A program made the translations under genes and the position numbers. The notes beneath the pieces were generated by a model, which saw only the letters and a program-made list of their open reading frames with translations, did not search any database and was not told where the DNA came from. This document shows, one piece after another, positions 26,673 through 36,805 of a DNA stretch of 64,000 nt. The DNA is taken from contig VFZC01000006.1 of assembly GCA_016871355.1 (NCBI GenBank), positions 1 to 64,000 on the forward strand, written 5' to 3'. Source of the stretch: Actinomycetota bacterium (lineage in GTDB: Bacteria > Actinomycetota > Acidimicrobiia > Acidimicrobiales > Ilumatobacteraceae). Position 1 is the first letter of the stretch, and every line of letters begins with the position of its first letter.

Positions 26673-28174
26673 ATCGTCGCACCCGGCCGACTGGTCGATT
26701 CGAGGCGACCGGTTTCCACTTCGGCGTCGAGTGCATCCTGATCGGCACTCGAGAATTCGGCGGTGTCGACGATCACGACGATCGCATTGGCCCGATCGAG
26801 CGCACACGGAAGTTCGGCGTAGAGCGGCGCGGTGTCGACTCGCTCACCCGTGAGCGGTTTCGCCGGAGTCGGTGCGTACACCGCGGGGATGCCCGTAGCC
26901 CAGTGCATACCGTCGGCGTCGTTCGACACGATCGCCTCGGGGTCGAAGCCGGCGATCATGGCGTCGTACGGATCGGTGCGCGATGGTTCGGTGAACGGTT
27001 GGTCGAGCCCGCTGGGAGCCGTGGCGACGGCGAACCACCCGAGGGCGATCACGAGTGACGCCGCTGCCCATCGTGTGGTGTTCGGCACGCTCCACACGAG
27101 GGCGCAGATGGTGAGGATGCCGGCTGGCAGCATGAGTCGGTTGTCGGGGACCGCCAACGCATCGAACCCGAGGAAACCGAGTACCAGGCCGGCCGTCACG
27201 ATCGCGGCCGCCGCCAACGCGAACTCGGCTCGGACGTTCAGTCGGCTCCGTCGCCGAATGACACCGGCCAGTGAATAGACGAGGGCACCGATCCACACGA
27301 TCGCGAGTGGCCACGACCACCAGTCGGGTGATCGATCGACGAAGTAGGTGCGCGTGAGATCACCTTGCGACGAATCGAACCAACCGCCGATCGAGCGAAC
27401 GAAGAGTTCGAGGTCGAGCCGTTCGACACCTCGCCAACCGGCATCGTGTCCGCCACCCGCGGTCGAAGCCAGAACGATGTTGAGGAGCGCGGGTGCCATG
27501 AGAGCGATGGTCCAGACGATCGACTCACCTCGTCGGCGTGTGCGCTGAAAACGTTCCCAGCCGGCGAGGAGGGCGAGGGGACCGCCGATGAAACGAAGCA
27601 TCGATGCGACGATCACCAACGTGGCGACCGGCCACCAGCGGCCGTTCGTTCGGTACGAGGCGAGTGCGAGCGCCAGGCCGACGACGGCGGCCGCGAAGAG
27701 TGGTTCGGACAATGCTCCGTGCGTGACCAACCGAGTGGTGGGGAGTGTGACGATTCCGATGGCCACCACGACGAGCGTCGCGGCTCGCAGCGGTTGCCTC
27801 CCGGTGATGCCGCCGCCGCGCACGACCAGAACCACCAGGGCAACGAGCGCGATCACCGTGAGGACGGCCAGGGCGGCCGACGATCCGATCGCCAGAGCGA
27901 TGACACCGGCCACCAACGGATACCCGATCGGGAAGTCGACGAACGGCAGTCGCCCACCCCGCGCCAGGAACTCGATGGCGTCGAAGTTGGAGAACGCCGG
28001 GGCCAAGGTCGTGGAGAAGACGTGGCCGCGGGTGAGGTCGTCGGTGCCGCTCCAGTACGTGACCGTGTCGAGGATCGGGACCACGCCGTCACGCAACTGC
28101 ACGACGGCGATGACGAGCGCTCCGAGGGCGGCCAGTGAACCGGCGATCGTGTCGACGGCTGATCGGACGCGCAC
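26642..28174 (-). CDS. Polytopic membrane protein, possible GT-C-type glycosyltransferase
   Basis: A 510-residue protein with an N-terminal helix, a loop SGTDDLTRGHVFSTTLAP with an Asp pair, the segment LPFVDFPIGYPLVAG, about nine more hydrophobic helices and a C-terminal soluble domain (about 400-510). The loop after helix 1 and the FPIGYP segment recall mannosyltransferase-like membrane enzymes, but no family signature was firm. The soluble tail contains AIVVIVDTAEFSSAD and may be extracytoplasmic. The start is GTG; CAAACT, a weak -10-like hexamer, lies six bases upstream. It probably works on envelope glycans, as suggested by the neighbours. Confidence 0.5.
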   Translation of the reverse strand: MRVRSAVDTIAGSLAALGALVIAVVQLRDGVVPILDTVTYWSGTDDLTRGHVFSTTLAPAFSNFDAIEFLARGGRLPFVDFPIGYPLVAGVIALAIGSSAALAVLTVIALVALVVLVVRGGGITGRQPLRAATLVVVAIGIVTLPTTRLVTHGALSEPLFAAAVVGLALALASYRTNGRWWPVATLVIVASMLRFIGGPLALLAGWERFQRTRRRGESIVWTIALMAPALLNIVLASTAGGGHDAGWRGVERLDLELFVRSIGGWFDSSQGDLTRTYFVDRSPDWWSWPLAIVWIGALVYSLAGVIRRRSRLNVRAEFALAAAAIVTAGLVLGFLGFDALAVPDNRLMLPAGILTICALVWSVPNTTRWAAASLVIALGWFAVATAPSGLDQPFTEPSRTDPYDAMIAGFDPEAIVSNDADGMHWATGIPAVYAPTPAKPLTGERVDTAPLYAELPCALDRANAIVVIVDTAEFSSADQDALDAEVETGRLESTSRPGATIYSPGAIACD

Positions 28175-28215
28175 ACGATGAGTTTGCCAGCCCGTGAACC
28201 TGCCAACATGATCTC

Positions 28216-29037
28216 ATGGCCGTCGAAAATCGCGTTTCCATCACTCTGTCCGAGGGCATCGCCGATGTCCGTCTCAACCGCGCCGACAAGCGCAATGCGC
28301 TCGACAACGAGATGTTCCTCGCGTTGGCCCGAGCCGGCGAGCGTCTGAAGACCGAGAAGGGTCTGCGTGTCGTCGTGCTGTCGGGTGAAGGTTCGTCGTT
28401 CTGCGCCGGACTCGACTTCGGTTCGTTCCAGCAGATGGCCGGTGGTGGCAAGGACGCGGCGAATGCCGAGGGCAGCCCGGGCACCATGGCCGAAGGTCGC
28501 ATCACCCATCTCGGCCAGCAGGTGTCGTGGGTGTGGCAGGAGGTGCCGGTGCCGGTGATCGCCGCGGTGCACGGACACGCGCTTGGTGGCGGTATCCAGA
28601 TCGCGCTCGGAGCCGATATCCGCATCGTGCATCCCGAGACTCAGATGTCGGTGCGCGAAGTCCATTGGGGTCTGGTTCCCGACATGACCGGAACCCTCGC
28701 CCTGTCGAAGCTGGTGCGGCCCGACGTGGCCAAGGAGCTCGTGTTCACCGCGCGGGTGTTCTCGGGTCGCGAGGCGTTCGACTTGGGTCTGGCCACGCGC
28801 TTGTCGGACACTCCCTACGCCGACGCCATGGCCATGGCCGCCGAAATCGCCGGGCGGAGCCCCGACGCGGTGCGCGGGGCCAAGGTGCTGATCAACCGTT
28901 TGGCCAATCACGACGCGGCCGCTCAGTTCGCCGAGGAACGTCGTGTGATCGGCTCGCTGATCGGTCGACCCAATCAGGCGGAGGCCGTGATGTCGAACTT
29001 CGAGAAGCGGGCGGCCCAGTTCGTCGACGTGTCCTGA
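28216..29037 (+). CDS. Enoyl-CoA hydratase/isomerase (crotonase family)
   Basis: A 273-residue cytoplasmic crotonase-fold enzyme. Oxyanion-hole segments are visible: SSFCAGLDFGSF (about 60-71) and AAVHGHALGGGIQIALGADIRI (about 116-137). The active-site stretch REVHWGLVPDMTGTLALSKLV has Glu/Asp positions like those of dienoyl-CoA isomerases rather than classical hydratases (which carry two Glu), so isomerase or another acyl-CoA reaction is as likely as hydration. It is a single gene between a GT-C-like protein and gltB, with no beta-oxidation partner nearby. Confidence 0.9.
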   Translation: MAVENRVSITLSEGIADVRLNRADKRNALDNEMFLALARAGERLKTEKGLRVVVLSGEGSSFCAGLDFGSFQQMAGGGKDAANAEGSPGTMAEGRITHLGQQVSWVWQEVPVPVIAAVHGHALGGGIQIALGADIRIVHPETQMSVREVHWGLVPDMTGTLALSKLVRPDVAKELVFTARVFSGREAFDLGLATRLSDTPYADAMAMAAEIAGRSPDAVRGAKVLINRLANHDAAAQFAEERRVIGSLIGRPNQAEAVMSNFEKRAAQFVDVS

Positions 29038-29070
29038 CGCACGTCACCCCTGATCGGGCCGGAAAAACAG

Positions 29071-29099
29071 TTGGGTCGGCCCGACCCTCCATCTAGTCT
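29071..29099 (+). promoter_or_regulatory. Predicted gltB promoter with embedded palindromic operator
   Basis: TTGGGT (29071-29076), a 17-base spacer and TAGTCT (29094-29099) form the best -35/-10 pair seen in this window, about 68 bases upstream of the gltB ATG. The spacer and end of the -35 contain the perfect palindrome GGGTCGG-C-CCGACCC (29073-29087). A bound regulator would block RNA polymerase, so this is a candidate operator for nitrogen control. Confidence 0.6.
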
Positions 29100-29166
29100 T
29101 TGTTTTGCCGTTCGGGCCAGCGTCGTCCCGGGGGCCACATCCAGTGTGTTCGTGGACCCGAGAAAG

Positions 29167-32100
29167 ATGACGATGAACATTCCCCTGAACGAGGCCGGAC
29201 TCCCGGCCAAGTACGGTCTGTACGACCCGCGCTTCGAGCACGACGCCTGTGGTGTGTCGTTCGTGGCCGACATTCATGGTCGCGCGTCGCACGACATCGT
29301 CGCCCGTGGCCTGGGTGCGCTCTGCAATCTCGAACATCGCGGTGCCACTGGTGCCGAGGCCGACACCGGCGACGGGGCGGGCATCCTCATCCAGGTTCCC
29401 GACCGTTTCCTGCGCGGAGTGGTGTCGTTCGAGTTGCCAGCCGCCGGCGCCTACGCGGTGGGCATGGCGTTCTTGCCGGCCGACACGGTGTACGCCGAGA
29501 AAGCTCAGGCGACCATCGAGTCGATCGTGGCCGACGAAGGCCTGCGCGTGATCGGATGGCGTTCGGTTCCCGTCGATCCGACGTGTCTCGGTGCGAGTGC
29601 GCGCCAGGTGATGCCGTCGTTCAAGCAGTTGTTCATCGGTGATGCGGCTGGTTCGAGTGGGATCGCCCTCGATCGCAAGGTGTTCGTGGCGCGTAAGCGG
29701 ATCGAACACGAGTTGCCGGCCGAGCAGAAGACGTACTTCCCGTCGCTGTCGAGTCGCACCATCGTCTACAAGGGCATGTTCACCACACCGCAGTTGGGCG
29801 CGTTCTACCCCGACCTGGCCGACGAGCGCATCGAGAGTGCGGTGGCCCTGGTGCACAGCCGCTTCTCCACCAACACGTTCCCGTCGTGGCCGTTGGCCCA
29901 CCCGTACCGTTTCATCGCGCACAACGGCGAGATCAACACCGTGCAGGGCAACCGCAACTGGATGCGCACGCGCGAAGCGTTGCTGAAGAGCCAGATCATT
30001 CCGGGTCTCGAGCGAGCCTTCCCCATCTGTACACCCGGTGGAAGTGACTCGGCCAGTTTCGACGAGGTCCTCGAACTCCTTCATCTGGGCGGGCGGTCGC
30101 TGCCGCACGCCGTGCTCATGATGATCCCGGAGGCCTGGGAGAACCACGAGACCATGGACGCCGCCAAGCGCGCGTTCTATCGATTCCATTCGTCGCTCAT
30201 GGAGCCGTGGGACGGACCGGCCTCGGTCGCGTTCACCGACGGAACGTTGATCGGAGCGTTGCTCGATCGCAACGGTCTGCGCCCCAGTCGTTACTGGGTG
30301 CTCGACGACGGTTTGGTGGTCATGGCGTCCGAAGTGGGTGTCATCGACATCGATCAGTCGCGCGTGTTGAAGAAGGGTCGTCTGCAGCCGGGTCGCATGT
30401 TCCTCATCGACACGGCCCAGGGTCGCATCATCGACGACGAGGAGATCAAGCAGCAGTTGGCCGCGGCCGAGCCGTATCAGGAGTGGCTCGGCGAGGGGCT
30501 CATCTCGTTCGGCGATCTGCCCGAGCGCGAACACGTCGTGCACAGTCACTCGAGTGTGCTGCGCCGTCAGCAGGTGTTCGGATACACGCACGAGGAACTG
30601 AAGATCATCCTCGCGCCCATGGCCAAGACCGGGGCCGAGCCGATCGGATCGATGGGCACCGACACGCCGATCGCGGTGTTGTCCGATCGTCCGCGTCTGT
30701 TGTTCGACTACTTCCAGCAGTTGTTCGCCCAGGTGACCAATCCGCCGCTCGACGCCATTCGCGAAGAAGTCGTCACGAGCGTCGGATCGACCATCGGTCC
30801 CGAGGCCAACCTGCTCGAGCCCGGTCCGGGAAGTTGTCGCCAATTGGTGCTGCCGTTCCCGATCATCGACAACGACGAATTGGCTCGCATCATCCACGCC
30901 GACGACGAAGGCTCCTTCCCCGAACTGCACGCCCACGTCGTGTCGGGTCTGTATCGCGTCTCGGGTGGCGGTGCGGCGCTGAAGTCGGCGCTCGACGAGA
31001 TTCGCATCGAAGTGTCGTCGGCCATCGAGGCCGGCGCTCGCGTGATCGTGCTGTCCGATCGCAACAGTGACGAAGCGTTGGCGCCCATCCCGTCGTTGTT
31101 GTTGACGGCGACGGTTCACCATCATCTCGTGCGCGAGAAGAAGCGCACGCAGGCCGGACTCGTGGTCGAATGCGGCGACGCGCGCGAAGTCCACCACATG
31201 GCTCTGCTCATCGGATTCGGCGCGGGTGCCGTGAACCCGTACTTGGCCTTCGAGTCGATCGAAGACATGATCCGTGAAGATCTGCACGGTCTGGGCGGAG
31301 TCGATGCGCACGCCGCCGTGAAGAAGTACATCAAGGCCTCGGGCAAGGGTGTGCTGAAGATCATGTCGAAGATGGGCGTGAGCACCGTCGCGTCTTACAC
31401 CGGTGCGCAGATCTTCGAAGCCATCGGTCTGGGCTCCGAACTGGTCGACGAGTACTTCACCGGCACGGTGAGTCGCCTGGGCGGAATCGGTCTCGACGAA
31501 ATCGCGGCCGAAGTGTCGGCTCGTCATGTCACGGCTCATCCGAAGAACCCCGAGCACCGGGCCCATCGCAAACTCGATCTCGGTGGCGAGTACCAGTGGC
31601 GTCGTGAGGGCGAGTTCCACCTCTTCAACCCCGAGACGGTGTATCGCCTGCAGCACGCCACTCGTGCGAAGCGCTACGACATCTTCAAGCAGTACACCAA
31701 GGCCGTCGACGATCAGTCGCGGAATCTCGCCACGTTGCGCGGCCTCTTCGATCTGAAGACGGGTCAGCGGACGCCGGTTCCGATCGACGAGGTCGAACCG
31801 GTGTCGGAGATCGTGAAGCGCTTCTCCACCGGAGCCATGAGCTACGGCTCGATCTCGGCCGAAGCGCACGAGACGCTGGCGATCGCCATGAACTCGATCG
31901 GCGGCAAGAGCAACACCGGTGAGGGTGGCGAAGATCCCGAGCGTCTCTACGATCCGCAGCGTCGTTCGGCCATCAAGCAAGTCGCCTCGGGTCGATTCGG
32001 AGTCACGAGCGAGTACCTCGTGAACGCCGACGATCTGCAGATCAAGATGGCCCAAGGTGCCAAGCCCGGTGAGGGCGGCCAGTTGCCCGGTCACAAGGTG

Positions 32101-33735
32101 TACCCGTGGGTGGCCAAGACGCGTCACTCCACACCTGGTGTGGGCCTCATCAGCCCGCCACCACACCACGACATCTATTCGATCGAGGATCTCAAGCAGC
32201 TCATTCACGACTTGAAGAACTCGAACCCGTCGGCGCGTGTTCACGTGAAGTTGGTGGCCGAAGTGGGCGTCGGGACCGTGGCGGCCGGGGTCAGCAAGGC
32301 CAAGGCCGATGTCGTTCTGATCTCCGGACACGACGGTGGCACCGGCGCGTCGCCGCTCACGTCGCTCAAGCACGCGGGCGCACCGTGGGAACTCGGTCTG
32401 GCCGAAACCCAGCAGACACTCATGCTCAACGGTTTGCGCGACCGCATCGTCGTCCAGGCCGACGGTCAGATGAAGACCGGTCGTGACGTCGTGATCGCCG
32501 CGTTGCTCGGAGCCGAAGAGTTCGGGTTCGCGACCGCACCCTTGGTGGTGAGTGGTTGCATCATGATGCGCGTCTGCCACCTCGACACCTGCCCGGTGGG
32601 TGTGGCCACGCAGAACCCCGAATTGCGCAAGCGCTTCTCGGGCCAGCCCGAGTTCGTCGTGAACTTCTTCGAGTTCGTGGCCGAGGAAGTGCGCGAGATC
32701 ATGGCGCAGCTCGGATTCCGCTCGATCGCCGAGATGGTCGGACACAGTGACGTGATCGACTCGGTGCAGGCCGTCGCGCACTGGAAGGCCAAAGGTCTCG
32801 ACCTGACGCCTATCCTCGCGCCGGCTCAGAACCCGTACGGCCAGTCGAGCCGGCAGACGGTCGCTCAGGATCACGGTCTGTCGGAGGCGCTCGACAACGA
32901 GTTGATCGCTCGCTCGAAGAAGGCGATCGAGAACGGCGAGGCCGTTCGATTCGCGGTCTCGATCCGCAACGTGAACCGCACGGTCGGCACGATGCTCGGC
33001 CATGCGGTCACCCGTCGTTGGAAGGGAGCGGGTCTGCCCGACGACACCGTCCAGATCGACTTCCGCGGTTCGGCTGGTCAGAGTTTCGGTGCGTTCGTGC
33101 CGCGCGGAATCACCATGCGTCTCGAAGGCGACTCCAACGACTACCTCGGCAAGGGTTTGTCGGGCGGTCGACTGGTGGTGCGTCCCGACCGCGACGCCAC
33201 GTTCGAGGCCGAAGACAACGTGATCGCCGGCAACGTAATCGGCTACGGCGCGACCGGTGGCGAGATCTATCTGCGCGGTCTCGTCGGTGAGCGGTTCTGC
33301 GTTCGCAACTCCGGTGCCACGGCAGTCGTCGAGGGCGTCGGTGACCACGGGTGCGAGTACATGACCGGTGGGCGCGTGGTCGTGCTCGGTCCGACCGGCC
33401 GCAACTTCGCGGCCGGAATGTCGGGTGGTATCGCGTACGTGTACGACCCGAACGAAGTGTTCGCGGCCAAGGTCAACTACGAACTGGTCGACCTCGAACC
33501 GCTCGACACGACCGATGTCGACTTCCTGCGCACCACCATCACGGCCCACACCGAAGAGACCGGCAGTGCGGTGGGCGGTCGGATCCTGGGTGCGTGGGAC
33601 GCCGAGGTGTCGCACTTCCGCAAGGTGATGCCGCGTGACTTCAAGCGAGTGCTCGCCGTGATGGACGAGTCACGTCGTCAGGGCCTCTCCGAAGAGCAGA
33701 CGTTGCAGCGAGTGATGGAGAGCAACAATGGGTGA
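29167..33735 (+). CDS. gltB: Glutamate synthase (NADPH) large subunit
   Basis: From ATG at 29167 the protein is 1522 residues (ATG at 29173 is an alternative). It makes glutamate from glutamine and 2-oxoglutarate with GltD. The N-terminal class II glutaminase domain has the nucleophile Cys28 in [15 protein letters not shown], preceded by a short propeptide. The central domain is followed by the FMN/synthase domain (about 880-1250: [49 protein letters not shown]) with the [3Fe-4S] cysteines in [15 protein letters not shown] (about 1131-1142). The C-terminal GXGXG beta-helix ends the protein. The ORF-track start was rejected because it includes the predicted promoter. The stop overlaps gltD by eight bases. 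Confidence 0.97.
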   Translation: MTMNIPLNEAGLPAKYGLYDPRFEHDACGVSFVADIHGRASHDIVARGLGALCNLEHRGATGAEADTGDGAGILIQVPDRFLRGVVSFELPAAGAYAVGMAFLPADTVYAEKAQATIESIVADEGLRVIGWRSVPVDPTCLGASARQVMPSFKQLFIGDAAGSSGIALDRKVFVARKRIEHELPAEQKTYFPSLSSRTIVYKGMFTTPQLGAFYPDLADERIESAVALVHSRFSTNTFPSWPLAHPYRFIAHNGEINTVQGNRNWMRTREALLKSQIIPGLERAFPICTPGGSDSASFDEVLELLHLGGRSLPHAVLMMIPEAWENHETMDAAKRAFYRFHSSLMEPWDGPASVAFTDGTLIGALLDRNGLRPSRYWVLDDGLVVMASEVGVIDIDQSRVLKKGRLQPGRMFLIDTAQGRIIDDEEIKQQLAAAEPYQEWLGEGLISFGDLPEREHVVHSHSSVLRRQQVFGYTHEELKIILAPMAKTGAEPIGSMGTDTPIAVLSDRPRLLFDYFQQLFAQVTNPPLDAIREEVVTSVGSTIGPEANLLEPGPGSCRQLVLPFPIIDNDELARIIHADDEGSFPELHAHVVSGLYRVSGGGAALKSALDEIRIEVSSAIEAGARVIVLSDRNSDEALAPIPSLLLTATVHHHLVREKKRTQAGLVVECGDAREVHHMALLIGFGAGAVNPYLAFESIEDMIREDLHGLGGVDAHAAVKKYIKASGKGVLKIMSKMGVSTVASYTGAQIFEAIGLGSELVDEYFTGTVSRLGGIGLDEIAAEVSARHVTAHPKNPEHRAHRKLDLGGEYQWRREGEFHLFNPETVYRLQHATRAKRYDIFKQYTKAVDDQSRNLATLRGLFDLKTGQRTPVPIDEVEPVSEIVKRFSTGAMSYGSISAEAHETLAIAMNSIGGKSNTGEGGEDPERLYDPQRRSAIKQVASGRFGVTSEYLVNADDLQIKMAQGAKPGEGGQLPGHKVYPWVAKTRHSTPGVGLISPPPHHDIYSIEDLKQLIHDLKNSNPSARVHVKLVAEVGVGTVAAGVSKAKADVVLISGHDGGTGASPLTSLKHAGAPWELGLAETQQTLMLNGLRDRIVVQADGQMKTGRDVVIAALLGAEEFGFATAPLVVSGCIMMRVCHLDTCPVGVATQNPELRKRFSGQPEFVVNFFEFVAEEVREIMAQLGFRSIAEMVGHSDVIDSVQAVAHWKAKGLDLTPILAPAQNPYGQSSRQTVAQDHGLSEALDNELIARSKKAIENGEAVRFAVSIRNVNRTVGTMLGHAVTRRWKGAGLPDDTVQIDFRGSAGQSFGAFVPRGITMRLEGDSNDYLGKGLSGGRLVVRPDRDATFEAEDNVIAGNVIGYGATGGEIYLRGLVGERFCVRNSGATAVVEGVGDHGCEYMTGGRVVVLGPTGRNFAAGMSGGIAYVYDPNEVFAAKVNYELVDLEPLDTTDVDFLRTTITAHTEETGSAVGGRILGAWDAEVSHFRKVMPRDFKRVLAVMDESRRQGLSEEQTLQRVMESNNG

Positions 33736-35179
33736 GACGACCGGCTTTCTCAAGTGGAACCGCGAGGCGCCGTCGCGTCGTCCGGTTCCGGTGCGTTTGC
33801 GCGACTGGAAAGAGGTCTACGAGCCGTTCGATCGTGATGCTCTGAAGCGTCAGGCCGGTCGGTGCATGGACTGCGGTATTCCGTTCTGCAACAACGGGTG
33901 TCCGCTCGGGAATCTCATTCCCGACTGGAACGACCTCGTGTACCGCGAGCACTGGCAGGACGCGATCGACCGTCTGCACGCCACCAACAACTTCCCCGAG
34001 TTCACCGGCCGCCTGTGTCCGGCCCCGTGCGAATCGGCCTGTGTGCTCGGCATCAACGCCGATCCGGTGGCCATCAAGCAGGTGGAAGTGGAGATCATCG
34101 ACCGGGCCTGGGACGAAGGCTGGGTCGTGCCGCAGATGCCGAGTGTGAAGACAGGTAAGCGAGTCGCCGTGATCGGTTCGGGTCCGGCCGGATTGGCGGT
34201 GGCGCAGCAACTCACGCGCGCGGGCCACGAGGTCGTGGTGCTCGAGCGCGCCGATCGCATCGGTGGCCTGCTTCGTTACGGCATTCCCGAGTTCAAGATG
34301 GAGAAACGTCATCTCGATCGCCGTCTCGCGCAGATGGAAGCCGAAGGCACTGAGTTCCGGACCAACGCGATCGTCGGCCAGAACGTCGACATCGGAGTCC
34401 TCACCGCCACCTACGACGCGGTGGTGTTGGCCTGTGGCGCGACGGCCTGGCGTGATCTGCCGGTGCCCGGTCGCGAATTGCAGGGCGTTCATCAGGCGAT
34501 GGAGTACCTGCCCTTCGCCAACAAGGTGCAAGAAGGCGATCTCGGTGCGTCACCCATCGACGTGAACGGCAAGCACGTGGTGATCATCGGCGGCGGCGAC
34601 ACGGGCGCCGACTGTCTCGGTACGGCGCATCGTCAAGGTGCCGCATCGGTGACGCAGATCGAAATCATGCCTCGTCCGCCCGAAGAGCGGGCCGGCGCCA
34701 ACCCGTGGCCCCAGTACGCGATGGTGTACCGCGTGTCGTCAGCCCACGAAGAAGGTGGCGATCGCGTCTACAGCGTCAACACCGAACGCTTCGTCGACGA
34801 TGGCAACGGGCGTGTGCGGGCTCTGCTCGTGCACGAAGTCGAGATGCGCGACGGACGATTCGTGAAAGTCGAAGGCTCCGATCGCGAGATTCCGGCCGAC
34901 TTCGTGTTCCTCGCCATGGGTTTCGTCGGACCCGAGAAGGGCGGCTGGCTCGACGAGCTGGGTGTGGCGCTCGACGAGCGAGGCAACGTGACCCGCAACG
35001 ACGCTTACATGAGCAGCATGCCCGGTGTGTTCGTGGCCGGCGACATGGGACGTGGCCAGAGTCTCATCGTGTGGGCGATCGCCGAAGGGCGTGCGTGCGC
35101 GGCGGGTGTGGATGCGTATCTGATGGGTGAAACGACGCTGCCGGCGCCGGTGCTGCCCACTGATCGCCCCATGGTCTGA
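33728..35179 (+). CDS. gltD: Glutamate synthase small subunit
   Basis: A 483-residue FAD protein that passes electrons from NADPH to GltB. The N-terminal cluster-binding cysteines are visible ([21 protein letters not shown], Cys46, 49, 54 and 58, and a further set [12 protein letters not shown]). The FAD site is [15 protein letters not shown] (about 148-162) and the NADPH site [16 protein letters not shown] (about 285-300). The C-terminal [22 protein letters not shown] is the usual second FAD contact. The ATG overlaps the end of gltB by eight bases, so the two subunits are made together. The acquisition of 2-oxoglutarate from icd links it functionally to the TCA genes nearby. Confidence 0.97.
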   Translation: MGETTGFLKWNREAPSRRPVPVRLRDWKEVYEPFDRDALKRQAGRCMDCGIPFCNNGCPLGNLIPDWNDLVYREHWQDAIDRLHATNNFPEFTGRLCPAPCESACVLGINADPVAIKQVEVEIIDRAWDEGWVVPQMPSVKTGKRVAVIGSGPAGLAVAQQLTRAGHEVVVLERADRIGGLLRYGIPEFKMEKRHLDRRLAQMEAEGTEFRTNAIVGQNVDIGVLTATYDAVVLACGATAWRDLPVPGRELQGVHQAMEYLPFANKVQEGDLGASPIDVNGKHVVIIGGGDTGADCLGTAHRQGAASVTQIEIMPRPPEERAGANPWPQYAMVYRVSSAHEEGGDRVYSVNTERFVDDGNGRVRALLVHEVEMRDGRFVKVEGSDREIPADFVFLAMGFVGPEKGGWLDELGVALDERGNVTRNDAYMSSMPGVFVAGDMGRGQSLIVWAIAEGRACAAGVDAYLMGETTLPAPVLPTDRPMV

Positions 35180-35181
35180 AC

Positions 35182-35187
35182 TAGATT
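35182..35187 (+). promoter_or_regulatory. Leaderless-type -10 hexamer for the LysM lipoprotein
   Basis: TAGATT followed by seven bases and the GTG at 35195, directly after the gltD stop. It supports the GTG rather than the upstream TTG, which would lie within the hexamer. Confidence 0.4.
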
Positions 35188-35194
35188 GTCGGCC

Positions 35195-35770
35195 GTGCGT
35201 CGACCCCTCGTGAGCGCCATCGTGATCGCGTCTGCATCGTTCGGTGTGGTCGCTTGTGGCAGCGATCCCAACGCTTCATCCACCACGTTGCGCCCGCTCA
35301 CGTCCACCAACTACGCCACCACGCCACCGTCAGTGGTCGTCACGGTCGATCCGGCCAACACGTTGCCGCCGCCGCTCACCTACACCGTGGTCGCGGGAGA
35401 CTCGATGTACGCCATCGCGTCGCGATTCGGTGTGAAGGCCGAAGACATCGCCAGTTACAACGCCTGGGCCGACGGCATCTTGCATCCGCTGTCACCCGGA
35501 CAAGTGATCCTCATCCCGCCCGGCGCCGCCAACGTCACCACGACCCTGCCCGGTATGCCCATTCCGGTCGACACCACCGCACCCGGTCCGCAACCCGGTC
35601 AGGGCAAGTACGTGGTGGAAGCCGGCGACTCGCTGTCGCGCATCGCCGACAAGTGGGGTGTGGAGGTGTCGGCGTTGCTCGCCGCCAACGGATGGGTCGA
35701 CTCGAGTGTCGTGATCCTGCCCGGTGACGAGATCAAAATCCCGGCTCGCACCAAGAACCCTCAGCCGTAG
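35195..35770 (+). CDS. LysM-domain lipoprotein
   Basis: From GTG at 35195 the protein is 191 residues (the track uses TTG at 35186). It starts with Arg-Arg and a hydrophobic signal ending in VVAC, a lipobox with Cys21, so it should be an outer-face lipoprotein. A Thr/Pro-rich linker leads to two LysM repeats, YTVVAGDSMYAIASRFGVK (about 62-108) and YVVEAGDSLSRIADKWGVE (about 142-186), each ending in the typical PGQ/PGD-x-I-x-IP turn. LysM binds N-acetylglucosamine-containing peptidoglycan. With no catalytic domain, the protein is probably a wall-anchoring or scaffolding factor. It converges with the PlsC gene across 15 bases. Confidence 0.88.
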   Translation: MRRPLVSAIVIASASFGVVACGSDPNASSTTLRPLTSTNYATTPPSVVVTVDPANTLPPPLTYTVVAGDSMYAIASRFGVKAEDIASYNAWADGILHPLSPGQVILIPPGAANVTTTLPGMPIPVDTTAPGPQPGQGKYVVEAGDSLSRIADKWGVEVSALLAANGWVDSSVVILPGDEIKIPARTKNPQP

Positions 35771-35785
35771 CGCGGTCGCGAGTGG

Positions 35786-36805
35786 TCAGCCCAGATCGGG
35801 CCAGCGTCGCTTCTGTCGACGTCGTTGGCCGGCGGTGCCGAGGGCGCGTCGTTCCGACAGTGCCCACTGACGTCGCCAGCCGGTGTAATCGGGACCAGTG
35901 AGCGTGGGGTTCTCGTTGCGCGCCGCGCGTTGGCGCGCGCTCCAGTAGTCGGTGAGCGATTCGTCACCCAGTGCGGTGACGGCCTTTTCGATTCGGGCTG
36001 CGAACCGACGTGTGTTCTCGCCGTCGAGACCAGACATCGGATGACCGAACACCACTTTGGTGGTGCCGGGTCGTGGACGCTTCATTCCCTTGCCGAAGAT
36101 CGAGCCGGTTCCGTCGATGAACACCGGAACCACGGCGGCTCCGGTGCGACTCGACAGGTAGGCGGCTCCACCCTTGAACTCTTGACCCCACCCGTCGGGC
36201 GAGCGTCCGCCCTCTGGATAGATCACGAGACTCCAGCCGTCTTCCACGAGAGCTTTGATCAGGTCGGACGACTTGCGCCCGGTCACTTCGCGGTCGATCG
36301 GAATCGCGTTCAGCGACAGTGCGGCCATGGCGGCTTTCCAACGCTTGTCGAAGAAGTAGTCGGCGGCCGCGGCGACGACGATCTTCGAACGCCAGGGTTC
36401 GGGAACGACCGACGCCATGATCGCGGTGTCGAGATGCGAATGGTGGTTGGGGGTGAAGATCAACGGGGGAGCGTCGTCGAGTCGAGCCAGATCGGAGAGT
36501 CGATCGGTTCCGAACACACTCGGGCTGGCGACACCGCGCACCAGGAGACGAACCGGACCGTTGACGATGAGGCGGCGGGCGGCCCGCGCCGGTGCCCGTC
36601 GGGCCCACTGGGTGTCGTAGTCGGCGCCGAGGCTCGGCTCGTCGGCCGGGACCTCCACTCCTCGCGGTGTGGTGGGAGCGGTGTACGGAAAGCCGCGCTT
36701 CTTCACACGCTTCACGATCGGCGTCGCGAGTCGCTCGACCACGTCACCGGCTCGCGCCGCCTTGGCCAGATTGCTCGGCCGCCACGGAGCGTCATCGCGT
36801 GCCAT
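35786..36805 (-). CDS. 1-acyl-sn-glycerol-3-phosphate acyltransferase-like protein (PlsC)
   Basis: From ATG at 36805 the protein is 339 residues. The PlsC domain (about 100-290) has FTPNHHSHLDTAIM (HX4D, His near 120), then NAIPIDREVTGRKSSDLI and YPEGGRSPDG (EGxRS motif near 196), and VPVFIDGTGSIFGKG. About 90 extra residues precede the domain and a basic tail (RRQKRRW) follows. It would transfer an acyl chain to a glycerophosphate or other hydroxylated lipid precursor at the membrane. Its ATG shares a base with the stop of the LarA-like gene (TGATG). It is the last gene of a four-gene coupled operon, so the acyl acceptor is probably a product of the preceding enzymes. Confidence 0.88.
   Translation of the reverse strand: MARDDAPWRPSNLAKAARAGDVVERLATPIVKRVKKRGFPYTAPTTPRGVEVPADEPSLGADYDTQWARRAPARAARRLIVNGPVRLLVRGVASPSVFGTDRLSDLARLDDAPPLIFTPNHHSHLDTAIMASVVPEPWRSKIVVAAAADYFFDKRWKAAMAALSLNAIPIDREVTGRKSSDLIKALVEDGWSLVIYPEGGRSPDGWGQEFKGGAAYLSSRTGAAVVPVFIDGTGSIFGKGMKRPRPGTTKVVFGHPMSGLDGENTRRFAARIEKAVTALGDESLTDYWSARQRAARNENPTLTGPDYTGWRRQWALSERRALGTAGQRRRQKRRWPDLG

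Noticed and set aside
28216-29037. Classical enoyl-CoA hydratase with two catalytic glutamates
   Set aside because: The active-site stretch does not clearly show the two-Glu pattern, so only the crotonase family was called.
29044-33615. 1523-residue minus-strand ORF opposite gltB
   Set aside because: It is the reverse-frame shadow of gltB, an effect of high GC third positions. Its translation is rich in Arg, His and Asp with no recognisable domain, while the plus strand encodes a complete GOGAT subunit.
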